Origin: Liquidambar formosana
Lineage: Eukaryota; Streptophyta; Magnoliopsida; Saxifragales; Altingiaceae
Assembly (NCBI GenBank): GCA_039720395.1
Contig: CM077832.1
Location: forward strand, 30,224,316 to 30,288,315
Reading direction: 5' to 3'
DNA: 64,000 bases
How positions within the stretch are numbered: the first letter of the stretch is position 1; the number at the start of each line of letters is the position of its first letter. The notes beneath the pieces were generated by a model that worked only from the letters and a program-made list of their open reading frames with translations, was not told the origin of the DNA and ran no database searches. Positions 36,482 through 48,000 of this stretch are shown in pieces. The position numbers were made by a program, and so were the translations under genes.

Positions 36482-36678
36482 TAGAGATGGAAATTTGACC
36501 CGCCCCTATAGGGATGGGTTTTTTTTTTTTGTTTTTCAAGTATCGATTTAGGTATGGGTAAAAATTTTAATTTTAAATCGGGTATGGTTCGATTTTGGTT
36601 TTCACATACCTCGACCCGTAACCCAAAACTGATCTGTAGAACTGCCCCGCCCTGATTAAACTTTTACACTTTTACCCT

Positions 36679-36709
<31 letters not shown>

Positions 36710-37331
36710 CCTATAACTTAACATAGAAACCCTAGCCGCCTAACTCACATCAGATCCCTCTCCTTCACTCAGTCACTCTCCGACTCCCTTACGCAGTCAC
36801 GCTTCAGTGCTTCAACATTTGTCGTCAGTCCGTCACCAGTCCCCGCCTAACCGCCTCACCTTTACGGCATCCCAATCCGGCAGTCCGCACCCTCACCGCC
36901 TCACCCTCACAAAGAAAACCTCCCCAGTCCAGTAGTCTCCACTCTCATGGCCTCCCCATCTCGCCCTCACCGCCTCATGACTTCACTGACTTACCATCAC
37001 CGATTCACTACCTCAGTACATCTCAGATCTACGTCTACGGTCACGCGTACATCGGATCTATACCAAATCTGCATCATCCGGTAGTTAGTAGCAAGTTATT
37101 GGTAGCAAAATTTGAGTTTAAAAAATAAAATAAAATAAAATTTGTTCGCTTGCGGTGCAGGGTGGGGCGGGGACAATTTTCCTAGGAAGTAACAGGGTCA
37201 AGGATGGTTTTTAAATTCTTCGCCTTGCCAGGTTTAAGGGGTTTAAGGGTGGGTTTAGGCATAAGGTTTCAATGTCGAGATCGGGATGGTACGTGGTGGA
37301 CCTGCCCCGAACCACCCCATTGCCATTCCGA
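36482..37331. mobile_element. hAT-like non-autonomous element (850 bp)
   Basis: The left terminus TAGAGATGGAAAT pairs with the reverse-complement right terminus TCGGAATGGCAAT. Flanking 8-bp repeats are CTAATTTA (36474-36481) and CTAATCTG (37332-37339), 6 of 8 identical. Subterminal regions hold GACCCGCCCC and GCCCCGCC words. The centre has a (TA)n run (36678-36705) followed by an unusually C-rich block (about 36730-37060). No transposase. Confidence 0.65.
36730..37060. other. C-rich block inside the hAT element, possible captured host DNA
   Basis: Much more GC-rich than its surroundings, with repeated CACCGCCTCA and CCAGTC words and an AAACCCTAGCCGCC motif at the start, like a plant 5' leader. 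No convincing ORF. Capture of host sequence is only an inference. Confidence 0.3.
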
Positions 37332-37339
37332 CTAATCTG

Positions 37340-40283
37340 TGCAAACTTGAAGCCCATATTAACACGACCAAATGTAGAAAGTCAAATTACTATGGTATAA
37401 ACATGACAACCCACCCGTTGCCCAAACAATACGAAAACTGACAGCTGAGCTGAGCTCAGCCCATATAATGGTCAGCACAGAAGCCCATAATTTATGATTC
37501 CAATGTGAAAGCGAAGCCCATAAAAAGAGGTACGCATATAAAGGACGAGTTTTTGACTTTCTGAGCCCACCATAACTTAAACCAAGAATGTAATAATGTA
37601 TGGTAGGCCAATTGGCCAATCACAGGAACCAATCTAAAAATGTTTTTCATGTTTCCATTATTATGAAATTTATCTGTCCATACTCCATAGCTACTTCTTC
37701 CATGTAACAATTTCAATTATATACTTCTGGATTGTATTTGTATACTTCTATGTATAATTTTGAATTAAGATGGCATTTCAAATGGAAAATTATAAATTGT
37801 GACATCACAAAAGATGCTAGAAGGGGTTGACATGGATAGTCACAAAATAGAAGGAATATTAATTTTTAATTTTTTTTTTTTTGAAAACCCCCCTAAAATT
37901 TTAGAATGAATTTGAGTCCCCCTTTCCCCCATCTTTTCTCTCTCATCCAGAAAATTTTTTTAGCAAAACAAAAGAATAGTGGTGATGGCAAAACTGAACC
38001 ACCCTTGAAGGTGGCATGAAGGGCTCAATATCCTTTGCAATTTTACAATCTATCGGTTGCTTTTCACAATTGTACTTTTGAATTATTGATTCTAGGTTTT
38101 CATATTAAAAAAAAAAAATCAAAGGAACGTACACTTACAAAATTCAAAAGTTACAAAACATAATAGTTGATGTTAAATTAGGTCATATAAATGAGAATAG
38201 TTGCCCACTTGATTTTCCGTGTTTGTTTAATTTTGCACCACAACAAACCATGTCATCATAAAGCGTCATTTAATGGAAGAAAAAGAAAAACAATGCCCTT
38301 TTTTTATTATTTTTTATTTAAGTGACACAATGCAAATATTGATGTTTTTACTTATTTCATTGGACAGTATCTCACGTGATATGACATGTAATAATGCAAA
38401 GTCAACATAACATGCAAATTGTCAAGACACATACAAAACTCCACAAACAAGACCGCGACATGCACAAGGGTAAATCATTATATACAAGGTATAAAGTCTT
38501 ATCTTTCTGTCCCATCTCAGCCATATGGATAAGAGCAAACACCTTCATGTCATTAGTAGTAAGCCCATGCACTTAAGGTGATATGAAAGAGTGCATGAGC
38601 TAGCTCTTGTCGATGGCCACAATTTGAAAGCAATTGCAAGGGTTTAGACTTTAGAGAGAACTTTCGAGACATCACCAAATATTCCATTTAAATGAAAGCT
38701 AAAATCTTGTCTAATCAATGATGTTATCATCGCATTACAGTGACAAATGTTTCTTCAAAGTGGGAAATTGATCGAGTGAATCTAGAATAAAGAAGAGAGA
38801 GAGAGAGAGAGAGAGCTAGGTAGGGAAGAGATGAGTTATAGGAATAATTGAAAGAACAATCAGCACGCAACAACTTTCACTACACAACAATTAGATATAA
38901 AAATTGGTGTTGAGGTTGCGTAAGGGCACTATATGCTTTGCCTTATATCCTACTAACTCTAGTGTGTTTGGGTAACTACAAAGATATCTCGAGATGGAAT
39001 TTGTGTTTAAAAGGAAATTTTTCATAATTTTGAAAATAAATTTTGTGTTTGACGAGCTAAACTTGAATTTTCTGAAGTTCTAATTAGAACTTTAACTTGA
39101 ATTTGGGGTTAAATTCTATTTAGAAATTCCTTCTAGATAAGTGAAGTTTTTTAATAAGTTATAAAATTTCATTGAAAAAGTTTAGTCAAACAATGAACTT
39201 TAAAAATTCCACTTAAAAATTTTGAACTTTGAAAATCTCATTATTTTCAAGTTAAAAAAAAATAATAATAATAATAATAAAATCCTTGTCCAAACACTAT
39301 TTAATATGAATTGGATGTTAGGGACTGAGTGTTGGATTTTGACAAGAAAATCATGTCCAGCTAGGCTAATTAACGTTCTGTGTAACTTAATCTCATACGC
39401 AAGTTCAAGCTTGAGGAAAGAAAATATATACAAATCAAGCTTCAGCTCAGGTCATTATGCTCACCTGTACAACCCATTAATTCCTCATTGGCAAATGGCC
39501 ATGGCACAAATGAGAGTTAATTGCGTTGGACCACAAGTCATGAAACATAATATGCATGTAATGGGTCAAGAACTCAAAAAAAAAAAAAAAAAAAAAAAAA
39601 CAACGAAGAGGTCACACATTAAGTAATGTGATTGATTATCATAAATATGATTAAATTATCATATAATGTGATCTATTATCACATTAAGTTATAACTTACT
39701 ATACAATAGAATTTTCTTCCAACTTAATTGGTATTGGTGTCATACTATCCGAGGAAATCTATTGATTTGTACATTTCATGGGCAGTGATTAGATAAAATC
39801 ACATCATGCATCATATATGTTCTTTCAAGGAGCTTAATTAGATCAGCAAAACAAATAAAAGTTCATCCCATCAACTTTAAAATGAAAGGTCACATCACAT
39901 ATTCAGCCTTGGATGATGATGATGATGTTGTTTACCCCATTGACAGATCTAGCAAATATACTTGCCCACCCTTTCAACTATTCATTTATTTATTTTTATT
40001 TTCATCCTTTTGGGTGGTAATAAAAAGTATTGGCCTTGCTTCAAGCCATGGTGAGGGGTCCTCAATGTCAAAGAAAATGTCACGTGAGATGTCCAGTTTG
40101 ACGCAACATAAGTACCCCATAGAATAATGACACGTCCCACCAAAAAACAACGTACTGACAATTTGCAGCTATATATGAACCATCAACACCACTGCATATT
40201 ATATTATATAAATATTACTCTTTTTTTTTTTTTTTTTAAGATCAATATATATAAATATTTACTCGCACAGGATCCTATGCGCA
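37340..40283. other. Intergenic, AT-rich
   Basis: No supported gene. ORFs at 37359-37716 (minus) and 38394-38576 lack domains. The ORF at 39222-39626 exists only because of an (AAT)n tract and an A25 run (39576-39600). A GA microsatellite is at about 38794-38815. Confidence 0.4.
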
Positions 40284-40596
40284 TTTATAAAAGAGTAAAT
40301 TACATTAAGACCCCACTAGGATCTAATAATTATAAATACATTTCCACACGTTTTTGAAATTACATTAAGATCCTATTTTATAAAATAAACTACAAAAAAA
40401 CCCCTCTTTCTAACCTCCGTCTATTAATCCATTAAATCACTCTTAATTTTTTTCAAAATACCCTAACTATCCTTATTGGATGACAATTTTCATGTTAAAT
40501 GCATATAATTTATCAATCCAACACATTCATCCAACACATTCAATTTTTTTTTTTATTGATAAATAACTAAAAGATAATATATATATATATAGCTTT

Positions 40597-40735
40597 GATC
40601 ATGTGCGGGATATTTCGGATATCCCATTAGATCACAGCTGTTCATGAACGACACGCGTTTGCACATAAATGCATGCGTGTCATTTACAGACGGCCATGAT
40701 TGAACGGGATATTCCAGGATATCCCGCACATGATC
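40597..40735. mobile_element. Foldback MITE nested in the MULE (139 bp)
   Basis: Both ends read inward as GATCATGTGCGGGATAT. The arms stay complementary with mismatches for about 60 bp (GGATATCCC, CATGAACGACACGCG versus TAAATGACACGCA). Boundaries may extend a few bases into the shared TTGATC/GATCAA. Confidence 0.75.
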
Positions 40736-40738
40736 AAC

Positions 40739-40740
<2 letters not shown>

Positions 40741-40798
<58 letters not shown>
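40741..40798. repeat. Compound (CT)n(TA)n microsatellite
   Basis: About 17 CT units run directly into about 11 TA units, immediately after the nested foldback MITE. Confidence 0.95.
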
Positions 40799-41528
40799 AA
40801 CAATTATCTATTTAATTGATATGCAAAAAAAACAGAAACAAAAAAAAAAAAAAAAAAAAGATTTGCCAAGTTGCCACCTTATTTCCCACCTCAATACATG
40901 CATCCCCATTGTAATAATTCTTTTCATTTATTTTTACATATGATTAATGTTATATAGCCCTTTTTTTTTTCTCTTTTTTTTGGCCCAAATCTACTTACTC
41001 AAATGAGGTAACAACTTGGCTTGCAAATCAATTAAAAATTTAATTCAATAAATAATTGTTTCTAAGGAGCAAATCTGATAGGTGCCACATCACTTGGATA
41101 GAAAATTTAAACTTTTTAATATATATATATATTATTTTTTAGTTGTTTATCAATAATAATTAAAAAATTCTAAAGTATTAAATGAACGTATTGGACTAGT
41201 GAATTATATACATTTAACATAGAAGTTATCATCCACTAAGGGTAATTAGGGTATTTTGAAAAAATTTGAACATGATTTAATGGATTAATAGACGAAAGTT
41301 AGGAGAGGGGTCTCTTTGTAGTTTATTTTGTAAAGTAGAGGGTGTTAGTGTAATTTCAAAAACGTGAGGAGATGTATCTATAATAGTCAGATTCTAGAGG
41401 GGTCTTGGTGTAATTTGCTCTTTATAAAACCAAAGTGGAAAAAAGGAGAGAGGACATTCGAGTGCTTGGAGAACCATCCCATCCAACTTTTTGCAACCAA
41501 ACATCTACCTTTCCAAACTCACAATTAA

Positions 41529-41700
41529 GAGAAAAACCTATATGTAACTGTGACACGGATGACGTGGTGTCACAAGTCAATAGGAAAGGAGGAAAGTAAG
41601 ATTGTCAGAGTACTTTTTGACTTTACAATCCCACTTTCCTCTTTTCCTATTGGCATGTGACATCACGTGGTCGTGTCACAGGTACATAGAAGACTCACTC
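41529..41700 (+). mobile_element. MITE copy 1 of a 172/174-bp family
   Basis: Near-palindromic element starting GAGAAAAACCTATATGTAAC and ending, in reverse complement, GAGTGAGTCTTCTATGTACC. Inner TIR cores are TGTGACACG and GTGRYRTCAC. The imperfect 9-bp TSD is CACAATTAA (41520-41528) and CACAATCAG (41701-41709). A 9-bp TSD suggests the Mutator superfamily. Confidence 0.8.
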
Positions 41701-41753
41701 CACAATCAGGGGCGAATATATAAATTTTTCTCTTTGGTTGTACTTTTTTAAAA

Positions 41754-42490
41754 TATTATTTATTTATTATAGAGTATTATTTTGTTTTTCTTAAGAATTA
41801 AATAGAAAAAGAAAAAAGATAAGATTACATATCGGCGAGATTGAATAAAAGTGATAAAAAGACATAAAATTAACAAGCATGTCATACTTTAAAATGTCTA
41901 AGCAACTTTTAAAAACGCAAAACCTTATATAATACTTCTAACAGTACGCTATCTCCATCTACCCTATGTTGGAGAAAGTCTCAGTAAGATGGGAAAATAG
42001 AGAAAGTCATAAGACTACACATTAACATAACTGAATAGAAATGATGAAGTAGGATATAAAATTGACAAGCATGCCATACTGTAAAAACTTAGATGACTTT
42101 TAGAGAGATGCAAAACTTTACTTATATTATTTATTTATTATAGAGTATTATTTTGTTTTTTTTTAAGAATTAAATAGAAAAAGAAAAAAGATAAGATTAC
42201 ATATCGGCAAGATTGAATAAAAGTGATAAAAAGACATAAAATTAACAAGCATGTCATACTTTAAAATGTCTAAGCAACTTTTAAAAACGCAAAACTTTAT
42301 ATAATACTTCTAATAGTACGCTATCTCCATCTACCCTATGTTGGAGAAAGTCTCAGTAAGATGGGAAAATAGAGAAAGTCACAAGACTACACATTAACAT
42401 AACTGAATAGAAATGATGAAGTAGGATATAAAATTGACAAGCATGCCATACTGTAAAAACTTAGATGACTTTTAGAGAGATGCAAAACTT
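41754..42490 (+). repeat. Tandem duplication, 371-bp unit x 2
   Basis: TTATTATAGAGTATTATTTT begins near 41764 and again 371 bp later. The copies are almost identical down to GATGCAAAACTTTACTTATA. The high identity indicates a recent event. Confidence 0.9.
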
Positions 42491-44420
42491 TACTTATATA
42501 CCACCTCTAACACCTCTTTCTCGATGTGGGACAAAATCCCTTTCAATGGTTGCACATAAGAATCTATCCACAAATTAAACCTTAACTTTATATAATTTAC
42601 AAAAATGGTTTACATTAGTAAAGTTATAAAAAAATTAATCAAAATTTAAAAAAATTTAATTGGGGGCTAAAGCACTTTAATAAATTTAAATAAAATTACT
42701 TATCCAAAATTAAAAAATAAAAAAATAAAAAATTGAGGGGTTGCGCGTGCGTACAGATGCATTTTGCTCAAAACACAGAACCAAACAAACAAAGAATCCA
42801 TCTCTATATCTAATAGGTCTATTTTTTTATATATTTTTTTAATAAAAATAATAGAAATAAGTAATCATTTGTGATGACTTTACTTGGGCATGATCATAAT
42901 AACTCTCATATCCATTGAAGAACCAATAACAGTAAAAAGAGTAGAGGCCCACAAAAAGAGAAATCATAAACATTCTCGGCTGAGCCATAACCTAACTTCA
43001 CTTTTACCAAAAGTTAAATGGCTCTAGTGAATGAGTAAAACCATCAAGAAATGAATACGAGCCATGCCATCACGGGATAAAACTATCAAGAAATGAATAA
43101 CGTCATGCCCCCACGGGACTAAAACACTTTATTACATTACCTCCTTTAGTAGTAGGCTTATTTCTGATTAAAGTCATGGTTTTAGTGTTTCCCACTTTTC
43201 AAGGCCTTGCTTTTTTGCCTTTCTTTTCTTTTTTTTCCCTGTTTTCTTCTTTTGTCCTCTGCTTGGTAGTTTTAATTTGTAAAGTAATTAAGAATTTTTA
43301 TAGAGGGTATGCATACTCAAGGGCCTTATCTTTTGAACTTCTATAATTGTCCAAAGGGATTGAAGTAGGATATAAGATTGACAAGTATGCCATACTACAA
43401 AAACTAAGACAATTTTTAGAGATGAAAAACTTTACTTATATACTACTTCTAACACCTCCATCCCGATGTGGGACAAAATCTTTTTCAATGATTGTACATA
43501 AGAATCTATCTACAAATTAAACCTTAACTTTATATAATTTACAAAAATAGTTTACATTAGTAAAGTTATAAAAAATTAATCAAAATTTAAAAAAATTTAA
43601 TTGGGGGCTAAAGCACTTTAATAAATTTAAATAAAATTACCTATCCAAAATTAAAAAAAATAAAAAATTGAGGGGTTGCACGTGTGTACAGGTGCACTTT
43701 GCTCAAAACACAGAACCAAACAAACAAAGAATCCATCTCTATTTCTAATAGGTCTATTTTTTTATTATAATAAAAATAATAGAAATAAGTAATCATTTGT
43801 GATGACTTGGGCATGATCATAATAACTCTCATATCTTTTGAGGAACCAATAATAATAAAAGGAGTAGAGGCCCACAAAGAGAGGAATCATAAACATTCTC
43901 TCAAGTCGGCTGAGTCATAACCTGACTTCACTTCTACCAAAAGTTAAGTGACTCCAGTGAATGAGTAAAAGTAGTGTAAAACCATCAAGAAATAAATACA
44001 CGTCACGCCACCACCAGAAACAAACACTTGATTAGAGAAAAATCATAAATATATATTTTCTCAAATCGATTGAACCATAACTTGACCCTACTACATAAGT
44101 AAGTGACTCTACTACATAAGTAAAACCATAAAAAAAATGAATATGAGTCATGCCATCACGAGATAAAACCATCAAAAAATGAGTACACGTCATGCCCCCA
44201 CGGGACTAAAACACTTGATTACATTACCTCCTTTAGTAGTAGGTTTATTTCTGATTAAAGTCATGGTTTTAGTGTTTCCCACTTTTCAAGGCCTTGCTTT
44301 TTGCCTTTCTTTCATTTTATTTTTCATTTTTTGTCCTCTGCTTGGTAGTTTTAATTTGTAAAGTAATTAAGAATTTTTATAGAGGGTGTGCATGGTCAAG
44401 GGCCTTATCTTTTGAGCTTC
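42420..44420 (+). repeat. Tandem duplication, about 0.95-1.1-kb unit x 2
   Basis: Unit 1 (about 42420-43360) and unit 2 (about 43361-44420) share GATGTGGGACAAAATC, TTAATTGGGGGCTAAAGCAC, CACAGAACCAAACAAACAAA and TTTTAGTGTTTCCCACTTTT. The offset is 942 bp at the start (42581 versus 43523) and 1087 bp near the end (43141 versus 44228), so unit 2 has a roughly 145-bp internal expansion made of CATCAAGAAATGAATAC-type repeats. No gene. Confidence 0.85.
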
Positions 44421-46504
44421 CATAATTGTCCAAAGGGTTTGGAGTGGTCAAACCTATCCTTCTCTCTTGATCACATATTTCTTTATCGATTGTGATTCCG
44501 ATCCTTTTCTATTCCTTTCTGTAATCCATCAATTTTAAATGAAAGAGAAAGTCGTATTACAGTCAGCAAAGCAGCAATTTCAGAAATTGCGGCCCCCATC
44601 TCTCCCAAATTTCTACGCTCTATTTTATATTAATGGAACCCTAAGTCGGTTCCATTGTCAAAGTTTCAGCTTTTACTCATCGGACTCTAGCCTTCTGACC
44701 GCCACCCCTCGATTCGCGCTTCTTATTTCCAATAGAAAATGAAAGAGAATATGTCTATTAAATATTTCATCCAATCTTCTATTCTTCTATAATCTGTACG
44801 AAACCTTGGTTCAACCACAGCCTAATTCTTTATCCACAAAAATAAAAAACCACAGGCTAATTCGTTCGCCAATACCATCTTTCCAATCACGCCCCTATAC
44901 CATGTGTCACCAAGCCTCATCAATGCACAGCCTTCCATTTTCTACATTAAAATATCTCCTCTTTTATTTTTATTTTCTAATATTCTCTTTTTATTTTATT
45001 TTTTAAATTATAGGATTCTAATAATGTTCTTGACACGCAAGATAGCGTAGATGGCATAGGATCATGATTTAGGCACTATCAACTTTGAGTTCCAAATATC
45101 TATTTTCTCATTATCAGATGCACAAACTTATGAGTAGTTTGTACATCACGGGAATTAGTTTGAATCCAATAGCCCGTGATACCTTCATTTGATTAAAAAA
45201 AAATAAAAATAACGTCATTACGAGAAAAAATCCTCTCTATTACAATGAACGGTTTATTACCATATGAATCCTACATATTTTGATGGATCTCATAATATGA
45301 AAGGTCTACATTTTATTGAATTATTTATTAAATAAACAGAATCTCTTCCATTTCTAATAATGGAAGGAAAACTTTTCATTTTAGTACCACAGCCACAAAA
45401 AAAAGGTCTAACGTAGTGGAAACGCATCACCGCTTGTTGCGCGAAGATACGCAACCAGTACCATCACCAAACTGGCACTAGAAATCACTCACTAATATTA
45501 ATGCCTTCACCACTGCCCCAAAACATTATGTTTGCCTCATTCCCATCCAGATGAAAGGAGGAAACAAAGGGAAAGAAAAATCCAGCTTGCGCGCAAGCAT
45601 TCTGCAACTCGTGTGGATGTTGTGCAAGGAAATCATTGGAGAGACACTCCCACACTCCTTATTCTCTCATTTAAGGATGGTAGGAAGCCTTTACGGGGGT
45701 GTTAATAATATCTTCATTTTCATATCCATTTTCATTTTGAAATTAACGTGCTTTATATTTTAAAATTAATGTGCAGGCTCCCTCTTGCCACTTAGATAAA
45801 GTATGTAAATCCTAAAACTATCTAAAATATAGATGGAAAATAAACTAAACTTGTCATGCATAATTTTATTACTCTTGACATATTACTCTACCATAGAAAT
45901 ATATTAATTGTTTTCGTGTAAAATGAAAAAAAAAAAAAAAAAAAAAAATTTAAGGTGTCGTACCACAAATGATAATTGATTAAATTTTGTAACTTAATCA
46001 CATTTGAGGTCGGTACCTTGGTCACATTTTATGACAACTTGCTATAAAATGTGATCAGGTTATAAAATGTGATCAATCAACACCACCCTTTGGTTATGAA
46101 TTATGATACCCCAATTTATTTTATTTTTCTTTTCGGGTTAAAGCACCAAGAAAAGGGGGCCAAGGAGCCAAATATTTGACATGTAGCAAACGGATTTCAG
46201 TGTCTGTAAATGATGATTAAAAGCACCCCATTTCCTAATATGTAGGCATGAAAAGAAAAATGAAAGGAAAAACGTAAGCATAAAATATGAGCAGTTGATC
46301 TGTGTCAGATTAAAGAAGCTCAAAAACAAAATGGTAAGACACGATGAAAGAGAACAAATCTCTATAGAAACTGTAATGAATCTATCTCTTGTATTTGTCA
46401 ATAACAAAAATTTCTTTCGATTTTCGTTTTGTTTTTTTTACAAAGTCCCTCTTTTTCCCCCATCTCATCTGGTTTGCCAGACAAAAAGGAGAACATTGAG
46501 TGAG
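44421..46504. other. Intergenic, downstream of the U-box gene
   Basis: No supported gene. Small plus-strand ORFs (44539-44742, 44806-45006, 45551-45763) lack domains. An A23 run at 45926-45948 is followed by repeated AAAATGTGATCA motifs (45980-46080). The last few hundred bases should contain the U-box 3' UTR. Confidence 0.4.
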
Positions 46505-47737
46505 TCAAAACGGCATGATATGAGTCGTTTTAGTATCATAGCTCGAAAGGCAAGACTTGGAATTAACCCGGAAGATCTTGATCAAATCAGCAGACATTTG
46601 GCGAACAGAGGGCGAGCAATTGCTCTGCATCAGCAACAATATCTTCGTCAACCCATTGTTGCCGGCCACAGCCTCCTGCGCCTTCTGATCGCGGAACAGG
46701 TAACACACGCTCCACAGTATCATCACGCCGTGCTCCGTCGCCGCATTCGACACCTTCAATATCTTCCCTACTATCGCCGGCACACAAATCCGATCCCCGC
46801 AGATCTCCACCCTCCCTTCCTTGCACGACGACATCATTTCCAGCAGTTTCAGCACCTTTTCGGCGCTCGAAACGCTTGAGCTTGATTCCGCTAGTAGTTT
46901 TCCCAATACCTTTACGGCGCCGAGTTGAACCATTTTCACTTTGGTTCTCTTCGGCATTGATATGGAGATTAAGCAAGACAAAGCCGCCTCGATCATACTC
47001 GGATCGGTCTCTGGATCGAGGTATCGTATCAATACGGACAATAATCCCTTCTTGTCGGCGATCACCAGCTTTGATTCTGCGTCCATGGCGATGGCCTCCA
47101 AAACCCTAGCCGTTGCGATTCTTGAATCCAAGCTCCCTTGTTGCAACACAAGAAGCATCGAAGACAGGCAATCGCGATTGCTCTTTAATATCATATCGCT
47201 CAGGTCGCTATTATGCGTATACTGATTCAGAATTGAAAATAGAATCATCATAGTCTGCTCTGCGAGATTAGCCTTTTCGTCTACCAATCCATCGACATTG
47301 CCGAGAAGATCGACGAGCATATTCACAAAGCCGTCGATTTTCCCGAGGACGTTTCGGTTTTCTTCGGATTCTCTCGCGAAAGAAACAAGTTTTGACAAAG
47401 AGGCGAGGCGGGTGTGGGGGCTCCGGTCAATTTCATCGATTAGGGCTCGGGCTTGGTCCGGGGAAAGAGGAAGGGGGGCCGAGTCGACACGGCGGTGGAG
47501 CGAGTTGGACCAGATCTGGATGAGTCGCTGGAGGTTGTGATTGGGAACGAAGTCTTTGCTGTGGAGGACCTGCATGGTGGCGGGGCAGGTGTTGTTGCCT
47601 TTGTCGAGCCACTTCTGTATGCTGGAGCGGTCGTAAGTTACGCCGGTGCACAGGCTGACAGGGGATTTCATCACGTCGAGCGAGATCGGGCACCGGAAGA
47701 AGCTCGGCACCGTGATATACAAATCGTCCCTCACCAT
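46505..47737 (-). CDS. U-box E3 ubiquitin ligase, PUB27/PUB28-like
   Basis: Intronless ORF of 410 codons. The U-box spans about residues 10-84: VPSFFRCPISLDVMKSPVSL, TGVTYDRSSIQKWL, GNNTCPATMQVL and PNHNLQRLIQIW. The CPI and the TGVTYDR..I..W pattern are the E2-binding fold of plant U-boxes. The remainder is an alpha-helical ARM-type region (for example ARALIDEIDRS, SLLQQGSLDSRIATARVLEAI-like helices, SCLISISMPKRTKVKMV, GVMILWSVCYLF). Known family role: ubiquitin transfer from an E2 to substrates bound by the ARM repeats, mostly in stress signalling. Length and the opening MVRDDLYITVPSFF fit the PUB27/28 branch (from memory). The Met at 47737 is the first in frame and sits at the usual distance from the U-box. 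The gene is clearly more GC-rich than its surroundings. Long ORFs on the opposite strand are shadows. Confidence 0.93.
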   Translation of the reverse strand: MVRDDLYITVPSFFRCPISLDVMKSPVSLCTGVTYDRSSIQKWLDKGNNTCPATMQVLHSKDFVPNHNLQRLIQIWSNSLHRRVDSAPLPLSPDQARALIDEIDRSPHTRLASLSKLVSFARESEENRNVLGKIDGFVNMLVDLLGNVDGLVDEKANLAEQTMMILFSILNQYTHNSDLSDMILKSNRDCLSSMLLVLQQGSLDSRIATARVLEAIAMDAESKLVIADKKGLLSVLIRYLDPETDPSMIEAALSCLISISMPKRTKVKMVQLGAVKVLGKLLAESSSSVSSAEKVLKLLEMMSSCKEGRVEICGDRICVPAIVGKILKVSNAATEHGVMILWSVCYLFRDQKAQEAVAGNNGLTKILLLMQSNCSPSVRQMSADLIKIFRVNSKSCLSSYDTKTTHIMPF

Positions 47738-48000
47738 CTTTATCTTTAACTAAACAACAGTGAACAGACACAGAAAGTGAGCAGAGAGATTGAATTGATG
47801 GTTTGAGCGAGAGATTAAAAAGGCGCTTAGAGGGAGAGAGAGAGAGAGAGATGGAGATGGAGGAGAGAGGAGGAGGTGGGTTTAAGAAGAGAGACAAAGA
47901 GTCAAAGGATGGGTGACGTCTGAAGGTACTTTTTCCGATTATTTTAATATATTCTCCCCAAATTTAGTCTTTGGTCAAAGAGGAGCTCCCTCTTGTTTAT
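47738..48000 (-). promoter_or_regulatory. 5' leader/promoter of the U-box gene
   Basis: On the minus strand a CT microsatellite (about 47832-47852) and further pyrimidine-rich DNA precede the start codon, as is common in plant leaders. No TATA box was assigned. Confidence 0.4.

Larger units (their letters stand above)
40293..41420. mobile_element. Mutator-like element (MULE-MITE) with about 285-bp TIRs
   Basis: A perfect 9-bp TSD TTTATAAAA lies at 40284-40292 and 41421-41429. The left end GAGTAAATTACATTAAGACC matches the reverse-complement right end GAGCAAATTACACCAAGACC. The inverted similarity continues about 285 bp on each side, through AAACTACAAA, GTCTATTAATCCATTAAATC and CAAAATACCCTAA. 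The interior holds a nested foldback MITE and CT/TA microsatellites. No transposase ORF, so non-autonomous. Confidence 0.9.

Noticed and set aside
39222..39626. 134-codon ORF
   Set aside because: Built from an (AAT)n tract and a poly-A run (poly-Asn and poly-Lys), with no domain.
45040..45120. tRNA- or SINE-like phrase (tagatggcataggatcatg..gagttccaaat)
   Set aside because: Box B is poor, and there is no A-rich tail or target duplication; too degenerate to call.
46295..46879. 194-codon plus-strand ORF and other long ORFs opposite the U-box gene
   Set aside because: They are antisense shadows of a GC-rich coding sequence. The minus frame has a clear U-box and ARM pattern and these do not.
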